Origin: Syntrophobotulus glycolicus DSM 8271
GTDB taxonomy: Bacteria; Bacillota; Desulfitobacteriia; Desulfitobacteriales; Syntrophobotulaceae
NCBI RefSeq assembly: GCF_000190635.1
Contig: NC_015172.1
Span: 1,922,001 to 1,986,000, forward strand
Reading direction: 5' to 3'
Length of the DNA: 64,000 nucleotides
The notes under the pieces are model-generated. The model saw nothing but the letters and a program-made list of their open reading frames with translations. It was not told the origin of the DNA and made no database searches. Positions 32,590-41,568 of the stretch are shown here, one piece after another. Every line of letters starts with the position of its first letter. Positions within the stretch are counted from its first letter, which is position 1. The position numbers were made by a program, and so were the translations under genes.

Positions 32590-33731
32590 TTCATCCCCCT
32601 CAACGCCAAACCGCACAGCCCGGTGAAGCTGAGCCAGTCCTTTTCCCACAACAGGCTTGGTTCCCTGAATTCCGGCTTCCATTTACCCGGATAACCTAAA
32701 ACTGTACTAACTTGGAGCTCCTTGTGGATCAACCCCTGGAATCCGGGAAAATCCGCATATTCCCCAAGCAAGTAGACCTTTTTAATTTGCTGTCCGCCAT
32801 GATTGGTCCTAAACGTGTTCAATGCTGCCGACAACTCTTCGATTACGGCAGTGAAAGCACTCTCATATTGCTGAGCAGAAGGAAAATAAGGGATAAACAG
32901 CTCTTCCAAAATAAATTCGTGTTCCTGTCTTTTCCTTTTTATTTGTAAGTTCCCTTTGGGGATCATCCCCCGAAATGCATATTCTGCCGACCCTTCAGGA
33001 GGTGTATCCGGTTCTTTCGGACAAGCAGCGGCGGCGGTTTCCTCAGCTGTCTTGCTGATTTGAGGCAAATGAACCGCTACAGAGGAATAATGATCCAACT
33101 GCCCTTCGGCAAGCACAATGAAGTCTGCCTTATCGTGCCTGAAATCAACGATGACAATATGATCGGGAGAATGACCTTCTTCACTGATCAAAGCCTGGCT
33201 GTTGATTTTGGCTTCCCTCTCAAACAAGACCTTAAACAGCCGGATGATACAATCCAGCCCCAAATCAATTGTTTGCGGCTGAATGCCCGCCTCTTTCCAG
33301 AGTTTATTTACGTTTTCCACATCAGAGCGGGGAACCGCAGCCAGAAGAATGCTGATTCTCTCTTGTCCCAGAGTTTTAAATCTGCGGATCATTCGATAAT
33401 CGATCAGATAATCTGTCAAATCAAAAGAGAAGCATTGGTCAAATTCATGATAAATAAATTGATCAAGACTACCGGAACTCATTTTCGGTACCGAGACCAT
33501 TCTGAACATTACCCCGGGACAAACCAGGCTGATTTTAAGGTTTTTTGTTGTCAGCTTTTCTCTCTTAACCAGTTCACGCAGTTTTTCGGCAATATCCTGC
33601 TGATCACCATTGGGGATATGGATCTGCTCAATCTTATTCATGATGATCCTGAGGTCCTTTTTCTTTTCCCATACGACCTCAGCCAAGATCATTTTATGGT
33701 GATTTATTTCCGCTAACCAACCCTTTTTCAT
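32586..33731 (-). CDS. pilM: Type IV pilus assembly protein PilM (second set)
   Basis: 381 residues, actin-like ATPase fold: KKLRELVKREKL-type region, MVSVPKMSSGSLDQFIYHEF, IVIVDFRHDKADFIVL and YLLGEYADFPGFQGLIHKEL. It sits on the cytoplasmic face and binds PilN. Forty-four bases downstream of the DUF4911 gene, so it may be transcribed with mltG and the U32 gene. Confidence 0.85.
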   Translation of the reverse strand: MKKGWLAEINHHKMILAEVVWEKKKDLRIIMNKIEQIHIPNGDQQDIAEKLRELVKREKLTTKNLKISLVCPGVMFRMVSVPKMSSGSLDQFIYHEFDQCFSFDLTDYLIDYRMIRRFKTLGQERISILLAAVPRSDVENVNKLWKEAGIQPQTIDLGLDCIIRLFKVLFEREAKINSQALISEEGHSPDHIVIVDFRHDKADFIVLAEGQLDHYSSVAVHLPQISKTAEETAAAACPKEPDTPPEGSAEYAFRGMIPKGNLQIKRKRQEHEFILEELFIPYFPSAQQYESAFTAVIEELSAALNTFRTNHGGQQIKKVYLLGEYADFPGFQGLIHKELQVSTVLGYPGKWKPEFREPSLLWEKDWLSFTGLCGLALRGMK

Positions 33732-33775
33732 AAAGCTTTCTCCCCGGTTCAGATAGAAATAAAATATTCTTTGTT

Positions 33776-34072
33776 TTAGATTTGCTGATTCAGGATTTTA
33801 ATATTGATCGGCATCTTCTCCAGGAGAACCTTTAATTCCGGCCAGAGGTATTTCGTTGTCTGGATCACGACCCTGCCCTCAAGCTTGTCTATGGTGGTGA
33901 CCACTCCCAGGTGTCCCAGACCCTCCACAAATTTAGCCAATAACTGGATCTCCGGTCTTGCTACCTGAGCCTGCACCAGAAAGTCGGCCTCTGCATATTC
34001 TTCCCGACTTGGCATTTTTTCTTTCCAGTCCTTTCCGTCTTGACTTATTCCTTTATTATTCTTTGATTTCAT
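33776..34072 (-). CDS. DUF4911-like small protein
   Basis: 98 residues: a hydrophilic lysine-rich N-terminal 25, then a small alpha/beta part (EIQLLAKFVEGLGHLGVVTTIDKLEGRVVIQTT). It resembles DUF4911 proteins, often next to U32 genes in Clostridia. It starts 3 bases after the U32 stop. No catalytic residues stand out and the function is unknown. Confidence 0.6.
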   Translation of the reverse strand: MKSKNNKGISQDGKDWKEKMPSREEYAEADFLVQAQVARPEIQLLAKFVEGLGHLGVVTTIDKLEGRVVIQTTKYLWPELKVLLEKMPINIKILNQQI

Positions 34073-34075
34073 TCA

Positions 34076-35326
34076 TTATTCCTGCTTTTGCGGTTTTCTG
34101 AGAATGCTGAACGGTTCCATGGGCCTGGGGAGTTCTAACTTGAGCAATTGTTTGGCATGTCTGGCCACATCCAATTTCCGGCCATCCGCATCATAAATAC
34201 CCCTGACCGGGAAAGTCCAGGGATCACCTTCAGGTGTCAGCACCTCCAGTTTATCCCCTTGTTTAAAATAATTGCGCTGTTCAATCCAATATCCCTGATC
34301 TGCTTCTCCGGCGGCGGGACATTCCTCTGTGGTTAAGACTTTTCCGATAAAGCTGTATTCGCGGATATAATCGGAGCTTTCTGTATTCTGGGATTCTGCT
34401 CCCGGGTTACCCAGAAAAAAACCCGGAGAATAATGACGGTGACTGACCTTATCCATCTCTTCCAGCCAGGACCCTAATTTATTTTGAAATTCCATTTGGT
34501 CTTTTTCCCACAACGTATCAATAGCCTGCCGGTATACTTTGACCGTGCTGGCAACATAATGAGCGCTTTTCATGCGTCCTTCAATTTTCCAGCTCTCAAT
34601 TCCCAGGTCTTTCAGCTGAGGAAGGTAAGGAAGGATACAAAGATCATGAGAGTTGAACAGATAAGTCCCTCTTTCGTCCTCTTCAATGGGAAAATAACGG
34701 TCGGGTCTGTTTTCGACCACCAGGGAATACCCCCAGCGGCAAGGCTGGGTACATTGACCGCGGTTGGCATCCCGTCCGGTCAGGTAATTGCTTAATAGAC
34801 AGCGTCCGGAATATGACATGCACATGGCGCCATGGATAAATATTTCCAGCTCAACTCCTGTCTTTTTCCGAATCTCCGCTATTTCATTGATCGCCAGTTC
34901 TCTTGCCAGAATGACCCTCTTGGCTCCCTGCTCACGCCAAAAAACAGCACTTTCCGAATTTGTGCAGTTGGCCTGAGTGCTGATATGAATATCCATATCA
35001 GGGATCACCCGCCGGGCTACCCGGAAAATACCGGGATCTGAAACAATAATGCCGTCTACACCCAAATCCTGAAGAACCTGAAGGTACTCGGGCAATAAGG
35101 AAAAATCCTGCTCGTGCGCAAAAATATTTACTGTAACATAGAGCCTGCGTTTCCGTTCATGCGCAAACATTAAACCCTCCCGCAGCTCATCTTCGTCGAG
35201 ATTTCCGGCATAAGCCCGCAAACCGAACATGGTCCCTCCCACATAGACGGCATCCGCTCCATAAGCAAGGGCAAATTTAAGTTTTTCCAGGTCTCCGGCG
35301 GGAGCCAGGAGTTCAGGTTTTGACAT
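34076..35326 (-). CDS. Peptidase U32 family protein, probable tRNA uridine hydroxylation enzyme (TrhP-like)
   Basis: 416 residues. TIM-barrel N-terminus PELLAPAGDLEKLKFALAYGADAVYVGG; the four family cysteines are in HGAMCMSYSGRCLLSNYLTG and GQCTQPCRW. The U32 signature is SWKIEGRMKSAHYVA, and a C-terminal beta domain follows (GDKLEVLTPEGD). Members such as TrhP bind an Fe-S cluster and prephenate and make 5-hydroxyuridine in tRNA; collagenase activity claimed for old members is doubtful. The single gene here contrasts with the two in B. subtilis. Confidence 0.88.
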   Translation of the reverse strand: MSKPELLAPAGDLEKLKFALAYGADAVYVGGTMFGLRAYAGNLDEDELREGLMFAHERKRRLYVTVNIFAHEQDFSLLPEYLQVLQDLGVDGIIVSDPGIFRVARRVIPDMDIHISTQANCTNSESAVFWREQGAKRVILARELAINEIAEIRKKTGVELEIFIHGAMCMSYSGRCLLSNYLTGRDANRGQCTQPCRWGYSLVVENRPDRYFPIEEDERGTYLFNSHDLCILPYLPQLKDLGIESWKIEGRMKSAHYVASTVKVYRQAIDTLWEKDQMEFQNKLGSWLEEMDKVSHRHYSPGFFLGNPGAESQNTESSDYIREYSFIGKVLTTEECPAAGEADQGYWIEQRNYFKQGDKLEVLTPEGDPWTFPVRGIYDADGRKLDVARHAKQLLKLELPRPMEPFSILRKPQKQE

Positions 35327-35346
35327 AGTATCCCCCTTGGTACGCT

Positions 35347-36375
35347 CTACTGATATTTCCGGATATTCTGCATATGCTCTTCATTCGTTTTGGCAAAAGC
35401 ATGGCTTCCGTCGCTTTTGGCAACAAAATACAGGTACTCTGTCTTTTCATGATCAAGTACTGCTTGCAATGAAGCTCTTCCCGGATTGGCAATCGGTCCC
35501 GGCGGAAGACCGGTGTGCTTGTAAGTATTGTACGGAGAGTCGATCTCTAAATCTTTGAGGCTCAACACTCTTTTATTTTCTTTGAGTAAATATTGGATCG
35601 TTGCACAGGATTGCAAGGGCATCCCGATTTGAAGGCGTTTTTCAAATATGGCTGCGATAACCGGCCTATCTTCACTTTTGGCCGCTTCTCTTTCGACCAG
35701 CGATCCCATCGTTACCCATTGAAAAACGCTCAGATTTTTCTCAGCTAATCTGGTCCTGACCTCAGTCGTCAGTTCGACGGAGAATCTTTGCAGCATTCGG
35801 TTAATGATGCTGTGTTCACCTTCCTCGACACTAAAATAATAAGTGTCAGGAAACAAAAATCCTTCCAGTCTGTTCTCTCCATTAGGAATATCATTTAAAA
35901 ACGAGTATTGAGCTGAAGTAAAGCTTTGCATTTCCGCATTGAAGCGTTCCCTGGTTCCGAAACCGTTCTTGACTAAAACATCAATAATTTGACTGGTATG
36001 ATATCCTTCGGGAATCGTGATCTTTTTTTCGTCCTTTTCCGGACCCTGCAAAAGTTTTTCAATCATCTGCTCAGGAGTCATGGATGGAGAAAAATAATAA
36101 ATTCCGGCTTTGAGTTTTGCTTCCACTCCTTTGATTCTGCACAAAAGAGTAAAAATACTGTCCTCACGGATCAGTCCGCTGCTCTCCAGCTGCTTGGCCA
36201 ATTGTTTAGCGGAAGTCCCCTGCTCAATAACAAAAGGCGCCTTTTCCTGGGAAGCGGAAACAGGCCTCAAATTGCTGATCCACCATGAGATGGAGGTAAG
36301 TGCTGCCACCAACAAAATCAGGACCAGGATTTTATTATTTTTTTTTCGGAAAAGATTCATTCTTTTTCTCGCCAT
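35347..36375 (-). CDS. mltG: Endolytic murein transglycosylase MltG
   Basis: 342 residues. N-terminal basic stretch and membrane anchor (ILVLILLVAALTSISWWI), a LysM-like fold (FVIEQGTSAKQLAKQLESSGLI), then the YceG catalytic domain with SLVEREAAKSEDRPVIAAIFEKRL (catalytic Glu) and DSPYNTYKHTGLPPGPIANPG. It cuts nascent peptidoglycan strands. U32 follows after 20 bases. Confidence 0.94.
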   Translation of the reverse strand: MARKRMNLFRKKNNKILVLILLVAALTSISWWISNLRPVSASQEKAPFVIEQGTSAKQLAKQLESSGLIREDSIFTLLCRIKGVEAKLKAGIYYFSPSMTPEQMIEKLLQGPEKDEKKITIPEGYHTSQIIDVLVKNGFGTRERFNAEMQSFTSAQYSFLNDIPNGENRLEGFLFPDTYYFSVEEGEHSIINRMLQRFSVELTTEVRTRLAEKNLSVFQWVTMGSLVEREAAKSEDRPVIAAIFEKRLQIGMPLQSCATIQYLLKENKRVLSLKDLEIDSPYNTYKHTGLPPGPIANPGRASLQAVLDHEKTEYLYFVAKSDGSHAFAKTNEEHMQNIRKYQ

Positions 36376-36481
36376 ATTTTTCGTTGTTTCCTTATCTCTT
36401 CATTCAGCCGAAGCGGTTTTTTGACCTGTTCTGCTTCTTGCGCAAAATTTATTTTTTCCGCTAACATTATATCCTTTTTTA

Positions 36482-36514
36482 GAAAATAAAGAAACTCACG
36501 ATTTCGTGAGTTTC
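36482..36514 (-). terminator. Rho-independent terminator after DUF1292 gene
   Basis: Perfect 11-base arms GAAACTCACGA/TCGTGAGTTTC with a 2-base loop, followed on the minus strand by TTTATTTTC. It lies 40 bases beyond the DUF1292 stop and ends its transcript before mltG. Confidence 0.85.
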
Positions 36515-36554
36515 CGGAAAACACTTGGTCCTTGCTCTGATCACTGTGTAATTA

Positions 36555-36866
36555 CTATTCTTCGTCTTCCTCTATTTCTTCCCAGGCATCAGCAACCTTT
36601 TCCCACTCTTCATCATCTTCGATGTCAAAGAGCATATCTTCACCGTTTTCATCCTTGCCAAGCTTCAGGATTATTGCTTCTGCTTCTTCCTCATCTTCGT
36701 CCTCCGCTTCATCAACAGGCAACAGGACATAGTAGGTATTTCCGTCAACTTCAAGGGATGCCAGGTGCATAAATTCGTGTTCTTTACCCTCATCATCGTT
36801 CAGGACGACAATGTCAAAGGTCTCTTCTTCCTCAACTGCCTCAGTTACCTTGATCTCATCTGTCAT
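36555..36866 (-). CDS. DUF1292 acidic protein (YrzB-like)
   Basis: 103 residues, extremely acidic: Asp/Glu runs at both ends. The core FDIVVLNDDEGKEHEF, LASLEVDGNTYYVLLPVD and AIILKLGKDENGEDMLFDIE is the DUF1292 pattern. It is part of the conserved alaS-ireB-ruvX-DUF1292 block. Function unknown. GAGGTGATC precedes the ATG. Confidence 0.9.
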   Translation of the reverse strand: MTDEIKVTEAVEEEETFDIVVLNDDEGKEHEFMHLASLEVDGNTYYVLLPVDEAEDEDEEEAEAIILKLGKDENGEDMLFDIEDDEEWEKVADAWEEIEEDEE

Positions 36867-36911
36867 TTATGGATCACCTCATTTCATGTTCGTTCCAAGG
36901 CTAATGTAATA

Positions 36912-36940
36912 ATTTTACCTGCCAAGGTAATGATTGTCAA
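36912..36940 (-). promoter_or_regulatory. Sigma-A promoter for the DUF1292 gene
   Basis: Minus strand TTGACA (36935-36940), 17 bases, TAAAAT (36912-36917), 46 bases upstream of the ATG. It sits just after the ruvX stop. Confidence 0.7.
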
Positions 36941-36946
36941 ACAACT

Positions 36947-37351
36947 TCAGTGTTTACTGTCAAGGAAACCTTGCAAAATAAAGACCGCAGCCATTTTATC
37001 AATCACTTTTTTCCTTTTTGCTCTGGATACGTCAGCCTGGATCAGGGATTTTTGCGCGGCTACCGTACTTAAACGTTCATCCCAGAGCTTAATGGGGAGT
37101 CGAAAAGCCGCCTGCAATTCTTGAGCAAAGGCTTCGGTGGCCAAAGCCCTTTCCCCAATCGTTCCATTCATATTCTTAGGATAGCCTACCACAATTGTAT
37201 CGACTTCATACTCTTTTATGATCCCTGCCAGCTCTTCTTGCTCTTTTTCGGAGCGTTTAATCACCAACAAAGGCTGGGCGGTTAACATGAGCAGATCACT
37301 GACCGCAACCCCTATTGTCTTTTCCCCCAAATCAAGTCCCATCACCCTCAA
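36947..37351 (-). CDS. ruvX: Holliday junction resolvase RuvX / pre-16S rRNA nuclease YqgF
   Basis: 134 residues from TTG 37351, chosen because AGGGGTG is 5 bases upstream and the protein then begins (L)RVMGLDLGEKTIGVAVSD, as in the family. Catalytic acidic residues: the first Asp of GLDLGEKTIG, the Glu of LWDERLSTVAA and the Asp near KKVIDKMAA. RNase H-like fold. It processes the 5' end of 16S rRNA in studied bacteria. Confidence 0.93.
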   Translation of the reverse strand: MRVMGLDLGEKTIGVAVSDLLMLTAQPLLVIKRSEKEQEELAGIIKEYEVDTIVVGYPKNMNGTIGERALATEAFAQELQAAFRLPIKLWDERLSTVAAQKSLIQADVSRAKRKKVIDKMAAVFILQGFLDSKH

Positions 37352-37389
37352 AGCCTCACCCCTTAATATGATCTCTAAAAATATCTTTT

Positions 37390-38334
37390 TTAAACGATTT
37401 TCAGACAAAAGTGCGGGCAGCTTCTGCCGCAATATCCGCACAGGATGCATCTTTCCCTGATCACCTCAGCAATGTTTTTCTTGAGATACAACGCCTTTTG
37501 GGAGCATTTTTCAACACATTGACCACAGCCCTGGCACCAGTCCGCAATATACAGCTTGCGTTTTATTGTGCTGATGCTTCGGGCAAGTTCCGGACAGGGT
37601 TCTTTCCCTGCCAGAACCATCAAGTTATAATCGATTTCAGCCTTCGATGACATCCCCAAAGCCATGGCCTGAACAGTCGGCAGTTTTTGAATGAATCTCA
37701 GGGCCTTGACCGGATCTGTTCCCAGATGGCCCCCGCCAAAAACCTTCATCGCATAGATCCCGATTCCCAAACTGGAAGCAAAATTCAGGGCTGCCAGCAT
37801 CTCCGCCAAGGTACCGTCTATTATGCCCAAGCCCGCATAATTAATCAGGGGATGAATAATATCCAGCCCCGGCTGCAATGCTCCGTCCCTGACTCCGCGC
37901 ACGGCATGAGTTGAAATGCCGATATAATTGACGATACCCTTCTCTTTGGCCTTTCTCAACGCATCCCAGGCTTCAGCATGTCCCTTTAAGGTCAGTCCGC
38001 TCTCCTGCTCATGTAAAAGAAAAAAGTCAATCATATCCCGGCCTAAAGCCCGCCGGGCCTTTTCGATACTCTTGTCCATCTGTTCTGCCGTAACAGCATA
38101 GCTTTTCGAAACAACCCTGACATGATGATTCTCTTTTAGTACCGGAGCAATCTGCTCATAGTTATCGTATATCTCGGCCGTATCCACCCAATCAATCCCG
38201 CTGGCGACCGCGTAGCGCAGGACTTCTGTTCCTTCGGACATGCTGACCCGCCCCTGAAGGGGAGATACAGCCAAGCTGCCAAAACAGATCTCCGATACCT
38301 CAGGTCCCAAAAGACCAAGCTTGATTTTGCGCAC
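37390..38334 (-). CDS. Aldo/keto reductase with C-terminal 2x[4Fe-4S] ferredoxin domain
   Basis: 314 residues from GTG 38334 (GGAGGGGAG SD upstream). N-terminal AKR barrel: GSLAVSPLQG, DWVDTAEIYDNYEQ (Asp, Tyr), VVSKSY (Lys) and DFFLLHE (His). The C-terminus adds two ferredoxin motifs, CQGCGQCVEKCSQKAL and CILCGYCGRSCPHFCLKIV. This subgroup is common in anaerobes; the substrate is unknown. It lies between ruvX and ireB, breaking the usual block. Confidence 0.88.
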   Translation of the reverse strand: MRKIKLGLLGPEVSEICFGSLAVSPLQGRVSMSEGTEVLRYAVASGIDWVDTAEIYDNYEQIAPVLKENHHVRVVSKSYAVTAEQMDKSIEKARRALGRDMIDFFLLHEQESGLTLKGHAEAWDALRKAKEKGIVNYIGISTHAVRGVRDGALQPGLDIIHPLINYAGLGIIDGTLAEMLAALNFASSLGIGIYAMKVFGGGHLGTDPVKALRFIQKLPTVQAMALGMSSKAEIDYNLMVLAGKEPCPELARSISTIKRKLYIADWCQGCGQCVEKCSQKALYLKKNIAEVIRERCILCGYCGRSCPHFCLKIV

Positions 38335-38361
38335 AGGCTGCTCTCCCCTCCAGGAAATCAT

Positions 38362-38392
38362 ACAAAAACAAACCCCCACCTGATGTGAGGGT
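38362..38392 (-). terminator. Rho-independent terminator after ireB
   Basis: Minus strand 8-pair stem ACCCTCAC/GTGGGGGT (one T-G pair), loop of 5, then TTGTTTTTG. It is 11 bases after the ireB stop and upstream of the aldo/keto reductase gene. Confidence 0.78.
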
Positions 38393-38402
38393 GTTGTTCA
38401 AA

Positions 38403-38657
38403 TCATTCTTTTTCATCTAAATATGACCGTACAAGCTCTTCCAACAGTTCATGACGTTCTATTTTCCGGATTTTTGTTCTGGCCTGGTTATGACTTGTGA
38501 TATAAACCGGGTCCCCTGACATCAGGTACCCTACGAGCTGATTGATCGGGTCGTATCCCTTCTCCTGCAATGCGGTATAAACCTGTTGTAAAATCTCATG
38601 TGCAGAAACCTCCCCTACTTGAGATTTAAACATCATAGTTTCTTCCATTTTATCCAA
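38403..38657 (-). CDS. ireB: IreB family regulatory protein (DUF965)
   Basis: 84 residues from TTG 38657, 7 bases after AAGGAGG; another TTG at 38663 touches the SD. The core [40 protein letters not shown] is diagnostic of IreB/YrzL. IreB is a phosphorylation target of a PASTA kinase that tunes antibiotic tolerance in enterococci. A -10 box lies 36 bases upstream. Confidence 0.92.
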   Translation of the reverse strand: MDKMEETMMFKSQVGEVSAHEILQQVYTALQEKGYDPINQLVGYLMSGDPVYITSHNQARTKIRKIERHELLEELVRSYLDEKE

Positions 38658-38692
38658 GGTCAACCCTCCTTTCGAAACGGTCCGATGCCATT

Positions 38693-38721
38693 ATTATATT
38701 TAATCTTCGGGGAATTTTACA
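38693..38721 (-). promoter_or_regulatory. Candidate promoter for ireB
   Basis: Minus strand TGTAAA (38716-38721), 17 bases, TATAAT (38693-38698). The -10 is perfect and the -35 weak. It lies in the 158-base gap between alaS and ireB. Confidence 0.45.
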
Positions 38722-38815
38722 GTCATTCTTCGTTTTTTTCTAAAAAAACTTTAAATGTTTCCGATATCCCCAGATGATTACCGGGAAATGCTCCAACATG
38801 ACGAGGAAAAAGTTT

Positions 38816-41443
38816 TCAGCCCAGCATGCCTTTAATGATCGCAGGCACCTTAGCCAAAGCCTCTTCAATCTTGGAAGGGTCCTTTCCGCCCGCTTGCGCC
38901 ATATCGGGGCGTCCGCCACCGCTGCCGCCGGTAAAGGCAGCCACCTCTTTAATAATTTTACCTGCATGAAGCCCATTTAAACCTGAAGGACTGACAACAC
39001 TGACAAAATGAACTTTACCTTCGGCAGAAGCGCCCAGAATAATCACTCCTTCTTTCAGCCTGTCCTTTAACGTATCAGACATTTTCCTCAGGGCATCCAT
39101 GTCCGGAGCCTGAACTTTGGCTGCTAAGACTTTGACCCCTTGAATCTCCTGAACTTTGTCCAAAATATTTTCTGCTTCGTATTTTGACAGGCGGGCATTT
39201 AATTTTTCAATTTCTCTTTCCGCATCTTTCAGCTGGCCAGCCATTTGCCCAGCCTTCTTTAGAGACTCCCCGGGAGCCGCTTTCAGAATAACCGCGATTT
39301 CTTCCAAACTCTCTTCCAGGGAATGGATATAGGCCAGAGCCTGCTTGCCGGCAACCGCCTCAATCCTTCTTAAACCGGCGCCAATCCCGCTTTCGGATAA
39401 TATTTTCACGATCCCTATTTCCCCTGTATTTTGCACGTGTGTCCCTCCGCAGAGTTCCGTGCTGAACTCTCCCATCCGGACTACCCGCACCTCATCGCCG
39501 TATTTCTCCCCAAACAGGGCGATGGCTCCCTGGGCTTTAGCGTCTTCCATGCACATCTCAGCAATATTTACGGACAGGGCACCCCTGATCTGCCGGTTAA
39601 TCTCCTCTTCCACTGTGTTTAATTCTTCGGTCGACATGGCCGAGAAATGAGAAAAGTCAAACCTTAGCCTCTCTTCAGAAACCAGAGAACCGGCTTGTTG
39701 GACATGCTGACCAAGAACCTTGCGCAAGGCGGTATGCAAAAGATGGGTTGAGCTGTGATGAGCGGCAATACTTTTTCTGATTTCCCCGTCTACTTCAGCG
39801 ACAACCGTATCCTGAACCTTTAATACCCCACTGGTAATCCTTAACCTGTGGCAGAAGCTGCCGTCAGGAAGCTTGCGTACCTCCATGACCTGGGCTTCCG
39901 CTCTCTCCGACCGGATCCACCCTTTATCCGCAACCTGACCACCGCTTTCCGCATAAAATGGCGTACGCGGGAGCAAACACAGTACTTCTTCCCCTTCACC
40001 GGCACTGGCCACCTCTTCCTCGCCGCTGAAAAGGGCCGCAACAAATGTTTCCGTACTCAGTTGGCGATAGCCGACAAATTCTGTTTTGCCCAGTTCTCTC
40101 GCTTTGTTGATCAGGGCCATGTTCTCCGCGGAAGAGACCATTTGGCGTGATTGCTCCTTGGCAGCCTTCCGGTGTTCTTCAAAAGCCAGCTGATAATTTT
40201 CCATGTCCACGGTGATCCCCTCTTCAGCCAGGATTTCCTCGGTCAGTTCGACAGGGAAGCCGTAGGTCTCATAGAGATGAAAAGCATCTGTTCCGTTTAT
40301 TTCTTGAAGGCCCTGCTTTTTCAGGCTCTCCACTTTATCCTGGAGAATTTGGGTACCCTGCTCCAAGGTGGCCTGAAAATTCTTCTCTTCAAGCTTCAAA
40401 TGATTGAGAATAAAATTTTCATTCTCTTTTAATTCCGGATAAGCATGAGCATATTTACTCTGAATCACTGCAAAAATCTGCTCCAGGAATGGCTTTTCAA
40501 TCCCGATCAAACGGGCATATCTGACCGCCCGGCGCAAAATCCGGCGCAGGACATAGCCCCGGCCGTCGCTGCTTGGACGGATTCCATCACCCAGCATAAA
40601 GGCAATCGCCCGGGTATGATCGGAAATCACTTTGAGGGCAGTATCCTTTTTAGGGTCGTCTTTATAGTTAATCCCTGCGATCTCAGCGATCTTATTAATA
40701 ATCGGTATAAATAAATCTGTATCAAAATTCGAAACGACACCTTGCATGACTGAGGTAATCCGCTCTAATCCCATACCTGTATCAATATTTTGTCTGGGCA
40801 GAGGAGTAAGTGTTCCACTTTCGTCCCGGGTATATTGCATAAATACCAGGTTCCAGATCTCCAGAAAGCGGTCACAGTCACAGCCTATGGCGCAATCCGG
40901 CTTACCGCAGCCCCTGGCTTCGCCAAGATCAACGTAAATCTCCGAGCAAGGCCCACAGGGTCCAACCGGTCCGGCAGCCCAGAAGTTTTCTTCATCATCT
41001 AACAGCCTGTCCGGTGAGACTCCGGCCTTATTGATCCAGATTTCTCTGGCTTCATGATCTTCCGGGTGAACAGTTATCCATAATTGGTCCGCAGGAAGCT
41101 TGATGACCTCGGTAACATATTCCCAGGCCCAGGTTATGGCTTCTTCCTTAAAATAATCTCCAAAGGAGAAGTTACCCAGCATTTCAAAAAAAGTATGATG
41201 CCGGGCTGTCTTACCCACACGTTCCAAATCAGGTGTCCGTACACATTTTTGGCAAGTGGTGGCCCGTGGAAAAGGCGGTTCAACCTGCCGCATAAAATAT
41301 GGTTTAAAAGGAACCATCCCTGCCACGGTCAGGAGCAGAGTAGGATCGTTTTTCGGAATTAAAGAAGCGCTGGCCTGCAAACGATGTCCTTTTTCCTGAA
41401 AAAAATTCAGGAACATTTCACGAAGTTGGTCTCCGGTATACAT
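38816..41443 (-). CDS. alaS: Alanyl-tRNA synthetase
   Basis: 875 residues, full length. Class II catalytic core (FFQEKGHRLQASASLIPKND, RHHTFFEMLGNFSFGDYFK, GMGLERITSVMQG), editing domain with the zinc-site HHSSTHLLHTALR and CGGTHVQNTGEIG, and a C-terminal DHHA1 domain with GGSGGGRPDMAQAGG. Charges tRNA-Ala and edits Ser/Gly. A strong promoter precedes it; no T-box fits the 125-base leader. Confidence 0.98.
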   Translation of the reverse strand: MYTGDQLREMFLNFFQEKGHRLQASASLIPKNDPTLLLTVAGMVPFKPYFMRQVEPPFPRATTCQKCVRTPDLERVGKTARHHTFFEMLGNFSFGDYFKEEAITWAWEYVTEVIKLPADQLWITVHPEDHEAREIWINKAGVSPDRLLDDEENFWAAGPVGPCGPCSEIYVDLGEARGCGKPDCAIGCDCDRFLEIWNLVFMQYTRDESGTLTPLPRQNIDTGMGLERITSVMQGVVSNFDTDLFIPIINKIAEIAGINYKDDPKKDTALKVISDHTRAIAFMLGDGIRPSSDGRGYVLRRILRRAVRYARLIGIEKPFLEQIFAVIQSKYAHAYPELKENENFILNHLKLEEKNFQATLEQGTQILQDKVESLKKQGLQEINGTDAFHLYETYGFPVELTEEILAEEGITVDMENYQLAFEEHRKAAKEQSRQMVSSAENMALINKARELGKTEFVGYRQLSTETFVAALFSGEEEVASAGEGEEVLCLLPRTPFYAESGGQVADKGWIRSERAEAQVMEVRKLPDGSFCHRLRITSGVLKVQDTVVAEVDGEIRKSIAAHHSSTHLLHTALRKVLGQHVQQAGSLVSEERLRFDFSHFSAMSTEELNTVEEEINRQIRGALSVNIAEMCMEDAKAQGAIALFGEKYGDEVRVVRMGEFSTELCGGTHVQNTGEIGIVKILSESGIGAGLRRIEAVAGKQALAYIHSLEESLEEIAVILKAAPGESLKKAGQMAGQLKDAEREIEKLNARLSKYEAENILDKVQEIQGVKVLAAKVQAPDMDALRKMSDTLKDRLKEGVIILGASAEGKVHFVSVVSPSGLNGLHAGKIIKEVAAFTGGSGGGRPDMAQAGGKDPSKIEEALAKVPAIIKGMLG

Positions 41444-41532
41444 TTTCTTCCTCCTCGATCATTAAGGTTCAATAAAATAAGTAATTCAATTGGAATAAAA
41501 AACCATGAAATAAAAAATAAACATACTTCTTT

Positions 41533-41562
41533 AGTATATCTGTTTCCAAACTTTACTGTCAA
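41533..41562 (-). promoter_or_regulatory. Sigma-A promoter of alaS
   Basis: Minus strand TTGACA (41557-41562), 18 bases, TATACT (41533-41538). The -35 is a perfect match. The alaS ATG is about 90 bases downstream. Confidence 0.75.
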
Positions 41563-41568
41563 TAAAAC

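Noticed and set aside
41444-41568. Possible T-box leader for alaS
   Set aside because: The gap is only 125 bases, contains a normal promoter, and has no specifier loop or conserved T-box sequence.
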